From NCBI GenBank assembly GCA_046757565.1, contig JBHHYN010000157.1, forward strand, positions 1 to 5,438: DNA of 5,438 bases, read 5' to 3'. This document shows, piece after piece, positions 1-5,438 of this stretch. The stretch is from JBHHYN01 sp046757565. Its GTDB lineage: Bacteria > Pseudomonadota > Gammaproteobacteria > Eutrophobiales > Eutrophobiaceae. Position 1 is the stretch's first letter. Each line of letters begins with the position of its first letter. Below the pieces are notes generated by a model. That model was not told the DNA's origin and made no database searches. It saw only the letters and a program-made list of their open reading frames with translations. The position numbers and the translations under genes were made by a program.

Positions 1-49
1 CTAGAATCACTTGCACAAACGAAGGGATTTATTTAATTCCCGGGCCCGG

Positions 50-78
50 TTTAGTAGTCTAATATCTTGCTTTAAAAT
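50..78 (+). promoter_or_regulatory. Possible sigma-70 promoter of prsT
   Basis: A -10-like TAAAAT (73-78, five of six consensus bases) lies 17 bases after a poor -35-like TTTAGT (50-55, three of six). A second -10-like TACAAT occurs at 84-89 but has no -35 partner at a proper distance. The -35-like box sits directly after a GC-rich palindrome (40-49) and overlaps a small TTAG/CTAA dyad (51-62). A sigma-54 promoter was looked for because PEP-CTERM systems often use one. TTGC at 67-70 lacks the matching upstream GG element. This is a pattern match only. Confidence 0.25.
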
Positions 79-101
79 AGCGATACAATAAGCAACCTGT
101 C

Positions 102-106
102 AGGAG
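102..106 (+). promoter_or_regulatory. Ribosome binding site of prsT
   Basis: AGGAG ends seven bases before the ATG at 114 and only four before the GTG at 111. The spacing favours ATG 114 as the start. A third candidate, the ATG at 120, would have a gap of 13 and is less likely. The choice alters only the first few residues ahead of the signal peptide. Confidence 0.75.
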
Positions 107-113
107 CCTTGTG

Positions 114-2930
114 ATGTCGATGAGATACTCTAACCAAGCTGTGCCGTTTACCTTTCTATCCTTCTCTAGAATGCTGGTTGTGGTTGTCTGCCTGAGTCTC
201 ATTCCGGCATGTGATTCGATTAGTGGGTTGACGCCACAGGAGCATATAGAGAAAGCCAGGGGTTATCTTGACAAGGGAGATATCAATAGCGGGATCATTG
301 AACTAAAAAATGCTCTACAGAAGGATACGAACCTGGCTGAGGCGCGATGGCTGCTGGGAAATGCCTACCTTAAATTGGGTGCTGGACAGGCGGCCTATAA
401 GGAGCTGGAGCATGCGCGCCAACTTGGTTATGACAAACCGGACCTGGAGACTACCCTTTTGCAAGTATTATTACTCAATGGTGAATTCCAGGCCGTGTTG
501 GACAAGACAACGGAGGATATGGTCAAGGCTTCATCCAGTCCTGCAGCGATGCTCGCTTTGAGGGCCAATGCCTACCTTGGGCTGAAACGCCTTGAAGAGG
601 CCAAGTCCGCCTTCAATAATTCTCTTGCCATGGATAGCTCCTCCATTGATGCCAGACTGGGGCTTGCACAGATATCAGCCGTGGAGAAAAACCTGGTCAA
701 GGCAAGACAGATACTGGATGCGGCGCAGGCCATCGCCCCGCAGGATGTTCGGATCTGGATTATGTATGGGCAAATTGCCCTCCTCGAAAACAGGTATCTA
801 GAGGCTGAACAGGTCTTTTCCAAGGCGGTTTCTATTGCTCCTTACAATATGCAGGCACAGCTTGGCCTGGCGCGTTCGTTACTGGCCCAGGGGAAATATG
901 AGGCCGCAGTTGTCCCGCTGGATAGGGTTAAGTCGCGATATCCCAATCAACCCACAGCCAGATATTTTCGCTCCTATATTGCTTTCAAGAACAACGATAA
1001 AGAGAAGGCAAAAGACATTTTGAGGGGAATTTTAAAATCCTATCCCAATCACCCGGAAAGTCTGCTCCTGTTAAGCAGCATTCTTTATCAGGAAGGCGGT
1101 CAGGTAGAGCAGACCATCGAATATCTGACCCGACTGGTCTCCATTGTCCCGAATCATCTGCCCGCTATTAAATTGCTCTCCTATATACAGATTAAAAACA
1201 ATCAGACGAAACCGGCCATCAAGCGGCTCGAGCAAGTAGTAACAAATTACAGAAGTGACGCACAACTGCTTTCTCTATTGGGCAGCGCCTATATAAAAGC
1301 GGGTAACCTGGCGAAGGGATCAGATTATCTCGAACAGGCAGTACAACTCAATCCCGATGCGCCAGGCTTACGTACGCAACTTGCAATCGGTCAATTGGCG
1401 TCCGGATCCAGGGAAGAGGCCATTTCCCAACTGGAAACGGCTGTAAAGCTGGATTCAAATCTGACCCAGGCGGATATCCTGCTGGTGCTTTCACAAATTG
1501 AGGCGAAGGCTTACGATGCTGCCATTGAAGCGGCACAGGCCATGATAAAAAAGCAGCCGGATAATCCCTTGCCATTTAATCTGATGGGAGTGGCCTATTT
1601 AGGAAAAGGGGATACCGCAGCAGCAAGGGAGCAATTTGAACAGGCACTGAAAGCGAAACCGGACTTTACCCCCGCCATTGCCAATCTGGCTTTGCTGGAC
1701 CTCCAGGAGGGTAATGAAGCATCAGCCGAGAAGAGATACAAAAAGATACTCGGTATTGATGAAAATAATGTCCTGGCGCTGGTGAATCTTGGCCGGTTCG
1801 AGGAGCGGCGGGGTAACAAGGACAAGATGTACCGTTTATTGCAACAGGCACGGATTGAAAATGAGACTGCCTTGCAACCGCGTTTACTACTGGGCAGATA
1901 TTATTTGAATGAGCGTGACTACAAAGCATTACGGGAGGTGGCAGGCGAGGCGTACAAACTGGCGCCCAATAACCCCAGGGCAATATTGTTAGAGGGGGAG
2001 TCCAGGAGACTAAACGGCAAGCTGGAAGAAGCATATTCCCTGCTTCAATCCCTGGCGAATAAGTATCCGGATTTTCTGGATGCCCTGTATGAACTTGGTA
2101 TAGATCAGTTGCAAAAGGGAGATCAGAACGCCGCCAAGCAATCCATGGATAAGATTCTGGCAAAACAACCGGATCACATTGGAGCGTTGACATTTTTAAT
2201 TGATCTGGCGCTTCGTGGGGAAGACCATAAAACCGCCAGGAAGCTTTTGGACAGGATTAGGCAAACACATCCGGAAGCGAATGAAATTAATATTCTGTCC
2301 GGCGATATTGCGTTATCAGAGGGGAATCCTGGTGATGCAATCAGATTCTATGCTAAGGCCTTGAAAGCTGATGAAAGTAATTCAGTAATACTAAAGCTTA
2401 GCCGGGCCTATATTGCCAGTGGTAATGTGAATAAAGCCCGTTCCGTGCTTCAAGACTGGTCGGAGGATCATCCAGATGATCAGGAAGTCAGACTATTGCT
2501 TGCCTCTTCCTACCAGCAGGAGAATCTATTTGACAAGGCTATCATCCTCTATCGTCAGATTTTAAATAAAGACCCGAATAATGCAATGGCCTTGAATAAT
2601 CTCTCCTGGCTATATTTTAAAAAAGATGATTCTCGCGCATTTGAACTGGCGCAAAAGGCCTATGCGTTGTCACCGGATCAACCGGAGATCCTGGATACAA
2701 TGGGCTGGATAATGGTCAAGCAGAATCAGATTGAGCAGGGTCTAAAATATCTGCAATCGGCACAGGCAGTCATGCCGGAATCCCCGGATATCCGGTTTCA
2801 TGTTGCCGCGGCGATTGCCGCGTCCGGAAACAAAAAACGCGCCCGGAAGGAATTAATATCCCTGCTTGATGAACACAAATCATTTACCGAGCGAAAAGAG
2901 GCGGAAGAATTACTTACATCTCTACGATAA
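114..2930 (+). CDS. prsT: PEP-CTERM system TPR-repeat lipoprotein PrsT
   Basis: The 938-residue product is an exported lipoprotein made of about two dozen TPR units. Residues 1-32 form a signal peptide: a hydrophobic stretch (about 20-31, rich in V and L) ends in the lipobox IPAC, giving lipidated Cys33. Asp34 follows at +2, which in enterobacteria favours retention in the inner membrane. From about residue 42 to the end, helix pairs recur every ~34 residues with the TPR pattern (G/A-x-x-Y/L, A-x-x-x-[FL]-x-x-A, then P), for example around AKGSDYLEQAVQLNP and AREQFEQALKAKP. The C-terminal signature NNLSW (828-832) followed by DTMGW (861-865) is typical of PrsT-family ends. Length is near the family's roughly 900 residues. 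TPR arrays bind proteins and have no catalytic site. PrsT genes accompany exosortase/exopolysaccharide loci, so a scaffold role in the envelope is inferred; the exact role of the family is not established. Other TPR lipoproteins of secretion or polysaccharide export are the alternative. The frame is intact, and likely ends at the terminator at 2995-3028. Confidence 0.88.
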   Translation: MSMRYSNQAVPFTFLSFSRMLVVVVCLSLIPACDSISGLTPQEHIEKARGYLDKGDINSGIIELKNALQKDTNLAEARWLLGNAYLKLGAGQAAYKELEHARQLGYDKPDLETTLLQVLLLNGEFQAVLDKTTEDMVKASSSPAAMLALRANAYLGLKRLEEAKSAFNNSLAMDSSSIDARLGLAQISAVEKNLVKARQILDAAQAIAPQDVRIWIMYGQIALLENRYLEAEQVFSKAVSIAPYNMQAQLGLARSLLAQGKYEAAVVPLDRVKSRYPNQPTARYFRSYIAFKNNDKEKAKDILRGILKSYPNHPESLLLLSSILYQEGGQVEQTIEYLTRLVSIVPNHLPAIKLLSYIQIKNNQTKPAIKRLEQVVTNYRSDAQLLSLLGSAYIKAGNLAKGSDYLEQAVQLNPDAPGLRTQLAIGQLASGSREEAISQLETAVKLDSNLTQADILLVLSQIEAKAYDAAIEAAQAMIKKQPDNPLPFNLMGVAYLGKGDTAAAREQFEQALKAKPDFTPAIANLALLDLQEGNEASAEKRYKKILGIDENNVLALVNLGRFEERRGNKDKMYRLLQQARIENETALQPRLLLGRYYLNERDYKALREVAGEAYKLAPNNPRAILLEGESRRLNGKLEEAYSLLQSLANKYPDFLDALYELGIDQLQKGDQNAAKQSMDKILAKQPDHIGALTFLIDLALRGEDHKTARKLLDRIRQTHPEANEINILSGDIALSEGNPGDAIRFYAKALKADESNSVILKLSRAYIASGNVNKARSVLQDWSEDHPDDQEVRLLLASSYQQENLFDKAIILYRQILNKDPNNAMALNNLSWLYFKKDDSRAFELAQKAYALSPDQPEILDTMGWIMVKQNQIEQGLKYLQSAQAVMPESPDIRFHVAAAIAASGNKKRARKELISLLDEHKSFTERKEAEELLTSLR

Positions 2931-2945
2931 ATCATGTCAATATGA

Positions 2946-2975
2946 TATTTGATGTTTTCAACGGCACATCGAATA
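2946..2975 (+). other. Hairpin just after prsT stop
   Basis: Bases 2946-2955 (TATTTGATGT) pair with 2966-2975 (ACATCGAATA) through ten pairs including one T-G wobble, closing a ten-base loop. It starts 15 bases after the stop codon. The bases that follow (GTTAATTTATC) are T-rich but hold no run of four or more T. It could protect the 3' end of the prsT message or assist the terminator downstream. It is AT-rich, so stability is modest. Confidence 0.4.
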
Positions 2976-2994
2976 GTTAATTTATCAGTAAAAT

Positions 2995-3028
2995 AAGACA
3001 GGAATATTGAAGTGAAATTCCTGTTTTT
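2995..3028 (+). terminator. Probable Rho-independent terminator of prsT
   Basis: ACAGGAAT (2998-3005) and ATTCCTGT (3017-3024) form a perfect eight-pair stem. It can extend outward to 2995/3027 with one G-T wobble. The loop is 11 bases. A run of five T (3024-3028) overlaps the base of the stem and then ends in C. The stem has only three G-C pairs, so termination may be partial. Placement after prsT and before a separate promoter-like sequence fits the end of a transcription unit. Confidence 0.55.
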
Positions 3029-3056
3029 CACGGGACCTAGTACTCAACCTTACAAT
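3027..3056 (+). promoter_or_regulatory. Possible promoter of the acyltransferase gene
   Basis: A -35-like TTCACG (3027-3032, four of six consensus bases) and a -10-like TACAAT (3051-3056, five of six) are separated by 18 bases. Transcription would begin near 3063, giving a leader of about 80 bases. The -35 box overlaps the T run of the terminator, which is a common arrangement between adjacent units. The match is moderate and untested. Confidence 0.3.
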
Positions 3057-3090
3057 ACAGGAGCGGTCTGCGTTTCCATGCAATTTCATT

Positions 3091-3140
3091 CAGGAGGGTA
3101 AAGGTATCCGTCCCATCAGGAGAAATCGTTAATTACCTGA
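3091..3140 (+). promoter_or_regulatory. Leader with displaced Shine-Dalgarno motifs
   Basis: Two strong Shine-Dalgarno-like words, AGGAGGG (3092-3098) and AGGAG (3118-3122), precede the acyltransferase gene, but no start codon lies at usual spacing from either. The nearer one ends 21 bases before the ATG at 3144. An in-frame TGA at 3138-3140 excludes a start further upstream. TCAGG (3116-3120) can pair with CCTGA (3136-3140), which would fold the nearer motif into a small hairpin against the start codon. This could mean weak or structured initiation, or just chance. Confidence 0.3.
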
Positions 3141-3143
3141 ACC

Positions 3144-5330
3144 ATGACATCTCATATCAACCGAATTCCAAGGCAGGTTTCCCGGGTAGTTGGTTACCGT
3201 AAGGAGTACAGGGAATCAGTTCCTGACCTCATGCATAGCAGGCCATTTAAAAAGGAAATCTGGAACTGGCAGTTTATAGAAAATCCTTTTTCTGAACAAT
3301 TTAATCCCGTAATTTTAATCGATCAATGGAATTCAGTAATCGGTTTTAATGGAGTTATGCCTGTCAAAATCAAAATTGGCGAACGAGTTTCAGACGGAAT
3401 ATGGAGTTGTGATTTTTTTGTGGATAGCCGTTATCGCGGAATGGGAATAGGAAAAAAATTGAAAAAGATACTTAATAACCATTCTCCGATTATCATGGCA
3501 CTGGGCATCAGTGATATGGCGTCACCGGTATTACTGGGTATGGGTTGGAGAAAGAATTGTGAAGTGGAGACATTCCATAGAATCCAGAGATTTACCGGCG
3601 CGAAATCATTCTTAATATATGGAATGCAGATACTCAATCGATTTAAATACGCAACTCATTTTGAAAGAAATGACTATTATTCTGAATATACGAACAGCCT
3701 GCCAGATGGCGATCTTGTTGAATTGCTCTGGGAAAGGGTGGCCAACGATTACAATAGGTGTGTAGTGCGAAATTATTCTTACCTGCATTGGAAATACGAA
3801 TGTCATCCATTGGCAAAATATGGATTTATTACTGCTGAATCGGATGGAAGTCTTATGGGAATACTTGTTATACGCGTCACCGGACTTTACGCGCGGATAG
3901 TGGATTATCTGGGACCTGCTCATGATATGGCATTAAAGGCGGCTCTCCTTGAGGAATATTTCTCTGTCACAAAACATACTGTTACGCAATCTTGCATAAC
4001 AAGTGACAAAGAGTTGAAAAAAATATTATTATCAAACGGCTTTCGCAAAATGCAGGGACATATGAGATTCTATATCCACTCGTCATCGCGTGATGATCCC
4101 GATATTACGGATGACTGGTTTATCATGGGAGGAGACAGCGATGGTGATATGCTGGAAGCAGCAGAAGACGGGCCATTCATTGATGATTATTCATCCTGCC
4201 AGGATCCGAATATTTCCGTCAAAGAGCTGTCTGAAGAGGATTTCCTGGCGCTTGAAGACGGTTGGAATAATTTGCTGAAAAAATCAGACGCCGATCCGTT
4301 ATTTCTGGATTGGACATGGCAAATAACCTGGTGGCGGCAATGGTCAAAGACGAATGAATTTCAACTTTTTTTATTAGCTGCGTATACGGATGATAACAAA
4401 TTGGTCGGTCTAGCACCGCTATACAAATGTAGTTGTTATATATACCTTAAAAAGCTGCATTACAGGCAAATTCAATTTATCGGCAGTAGTTGGGGGTCGA
4501 TTGAAACAGTAAGAACCGAATATCTTGACTTCATTGTGGATAATTCCAGGTCTATTCATGTCAGAAATGCTTTTCTGTCCTATTTGGATCAGGACTTAAC
4601 ATGGGACCAATTTATATTCTCAGATATAAATAGAAATTCCATAACGATTAATCTTGTCTTACAAGAGAAATATTTTAAAAACACTTATCGTAGGATCGTG
4701 TATGAGGATTTCGTAACTTACGTAAATACATATGATAGTTTTTCGAGCTTTTTATCAAAATTGGGTAGAAATACCCGGTATAGATTAATAAACAGGAGAA
4801 ATTATCTTCACAGACTTGGTGAGGTGACTCTGGAATATGCCGATCAGGAATCAATTGATGATTATTTTGTCTGTTTAAATAATTTACATTCTTCCAGATG
4901 GGGAGAACCCTGTTTTGCAGGGAGCAGCCTGTCATTTCATAAACAGCTTGCAAAAGAACTATATAAACACGGATGTCTTAGATTTTCAAAATTATCGCTT
5001 AATAAGAAACCTATCTCAATACTATATGATTTTAAGATGGGCAATAAGGAATATAATATTCAAACTGGTTTTGATGAAAGATTCGGCAACAGGGTTTCTG
5101 TTGGATTATTGCATATCGGAATGGTAATAGAATCCGCATGCGGCGATAAATCCACTGATTATTTTGATTTGTTGGCTGGACCAGGTAAACACTCATACTA
5201 TAAAGCTCATTTTGGGAGTAAATGTGTCAAATTTAATACGGTACAAATTAATAGAAGCTACAAACTTAAAAAGATTTATAAATTGTATGATTACCTGTCC
5301 CGTTTTTTAAAAAGACTGTTAATGGGTTGA
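3144..5330 (+). CDS. Fused GNAT and CelD/BcsL-like acyltransferase
   Basis: The 728-residue protein has no signal peptide or membrane segment and is probably cytoplasmic. Residues about 12-145 form a GNAT acyltransferase domain: RYRGMGIG (96-103) is the acyl-CoA-binding R-x-x-G-x-G loop, preceded by the beta-strand DFFVDS. Residues about 185-310 (with YLHWKYECHP, 213-222) look like the second half of a two-lobed GNAT protein without its own glycine loop. An acidic stretch (317-349) follows. Residues about 356-728 resemble CelD/BcsL, BioF2-like acyltransferases (FemAB fold): FLDWTWQITWW (387-397), the basic segment GRNTRYRLINRR (541-552), LHSSRWG (581-587) and DLLAGPGKHSYYKAHFG (675-691). Such proteins occur in exopolysaccharide and exosortase loci, and the PrsT neighbour supports that setting. 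Transfer of an acyl or aminoacyl group to a sugar or envelope precursor is inferred; the substrate is unknown. Both halves usually exist as separate proteins of about 300-380 residues. ATG 3144 is the first possible start because TGA lies in frame at 3138. The next ATG (3231) would cut the GNAT domain, but no well-placed ribosome site supports either. Confidence 0.75.
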   Translation: MTSHINRIPRQVSRVVGYRKEYRESVPDLMHSRPFKKEIWNWQFIENPFSEQFNPVILIDQWNSVIGFNGVMPVKIKIGERVSDGIWSCDFFVDSRYRGMGIGKKLKKILNNHSPIIMALGISDMASPVLLGMGWRKNCEVETFHRIQRFTGAKSFLIYGMQILNRFKYATHFERNDYYSEYTNSLPDGDLVELLWERVANDYNRCVVRNYSYLHWKYECHPLAKYGFITAESDGSLMGILVIRVTGLYARIVDYLGPAHDMALKAALLEEYFSVTKHTVTQSCITSDKELKKILLSNGFRKMQGHMRFYIHSSSRDDPDITDDWFIMGGDSDGDMLEAAEDGPFIDDYSSCQDPNISVKELSEEDFLALEDGWNNLLKKSDADPLFLDWTWQITWWRQWSKTNEFQLFLLAAYTDDNKLVGLAPLYKCSCYIYLKKLHYRQIQFIGSSWGSIETVRTEYLDFIVDNSRSIHVRNAFLSYLDQDLTWDQFIFSDINRNSITINLVLQEKYFKNTYRRIVYEDFVTYVNTYDSFSSFLSKLGRNTRYRLINRRNYLHRLGEVTLEYADQESIDDYFVCLNNLHSSRWGEPCFAGSSLSFHKQLAKELYKHGCLRFSKLSLNKKPISILYDFKMGNKEYNIQTGFDERFGNRVSVGLLHIGMVIESACGDKSTDYFDLLAGPGKHSYYKAHFGSKCVKFNTVQINRSYKLKKIYKLYDYLSRFLKRLLMG

Positions 5331-5335
5331 TTTTT

Positions 5336-5366
5336 CACCTGGATTTAACTCGCTAGGCAACAGGTG
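5336..5366 (+). other. Weak inverted repeat after the acyltransferase gene
   Basis: CACCTG (5336-5341) and CAGGTG (5361-5366) form a six-pair stem with a 19-base loop, six bases after the stop codon. The T run (5331-5335) lies before the stem instead of after it, so this is not a standard terminator on the plus strand. The remaining bases to 5438 show no convincing gene: a 13-codon ATG frame (5372-5413) and a TTG at 5426 are unsupported. Confidence 0.2.
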
Positions 5367-5438
5367 GGTAAATGCCAAAAAATATCGGCTCTTCAGCAGA
5401 ATCTGTGGGTTAACAAGAAAGACTTTTGAATAAAAACT

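Noticed and set aside
56..71. Sigma-54 promoter upstream of prsT
   Set aside because: TTGCT is present at 67-71, but the expected TGGCAC position (56-61) reads AGTCTA, so the essential GG is missing.
1666..2193. A 175-codon open frame on the minus strand within prsT
   Set aside because: It lies wholly opposite a well-supported TPR coding region, its predicted protein is low-complexity with many Pro and Cys and no recognisable domain, and no other evidence supports it.
2784..2795. Perfect palindrome CCGGATATCCGG
   Set aside because: It lies inside the conserved C-terminal TPR coding region and is explained by codons for Pro-Asp-Ile-Arg.
240..2900. Possible DNA tandem repeats within prsT
   Set aside because: The periodicity is at protein level (34-residue TPR units). 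The nucleotide copies have diverged and no near-identical DNA repeat was seen.
2798..3031. A 77-codon minus-strand frame covering the prsT end and the intergenic hairpins
   Set aside because: It overlaps the conserved PrsT C-terminus and the probable terminator, and the product resembles no family.
3078..3101. Seven-codon frame MQFHSGG before the acyltransferase gene
   Set aside because: It could be a leader peptide, but the CAGGAG upstream is 14 bases away, it has no attenuator-like run of one amino acid, and such short frames are common by chance.
5372..5413. Thirteen-codon ATG frame after the acyltransferase gene
   Set aside because: A purine-rich AGGTGGG precedes it, but it is too short, ends in TAA within the window and shows no recognisable feature.

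Overview
The window carries two complete plus-strand genes separated by about 210 bases, with short non-coding flanks. Gene 1 (114-2930) encodes a long lipoprotein built almost wholly of tetratricopeptide (TPR) repeats. It matches the PrsT type (PEP-CTERM system TPR-repeat lipoprotein), a marker of Gram-negative bacteria that make exopolysaccharide and sort PEP-CTERM proteins with an exosortase. Gene 2 (3144-5330) encodes a 728-residue protein. Its N-terminal part is a GNAT-type acyltransferase, and its C-terminal part resembles the CelD/BcsL (BioF2-like, FemAB-related) acyltransferases common in exopolysaccharide/exosortase gene clusters.

The host is most likely a proteobacterium. Beta- or gammaproteobacteria with exosortase systems (for example Nitrosomonadales or methanotrophs) fit the PrsT family and its mixed base composition, but the window alone does not fix the genus. 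Neither an exosortase nor a PEP-CTERM substrate is inside the window.

Layout: 1-113 is an AT-rich leader with a GC-rich 10-base palindrome, a possible sigma-70 promoter and a good Shine-Dalgarno sequence. 114-2930 is prsT. 2931-3143 holds two hairpins, the second followed by a T run and probably a terminator. It also holds a possible promoter and an odd leader with three CAGGAG words, none well spaced from the start codon. 3144-5330 is the fused acyltransferase. 5331-5438 has only a weak hairpin and no convincing gene.

The working idea is that the lipoprotein acts as an envelope scaffold for the exopolysaccharide/exosortase machinery, while the cytoplasmic acyltransferase modifies a cell-surface or polysaccharide precursor. 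The terminator and separate promoter suggest that the two genes are transcribed independently. No wholly new system can be shown here. The most unusual item is the GNAT-CelD/BcsL fusion, whose C-terminal half is clearly more AT-rich than its N-terminal half.
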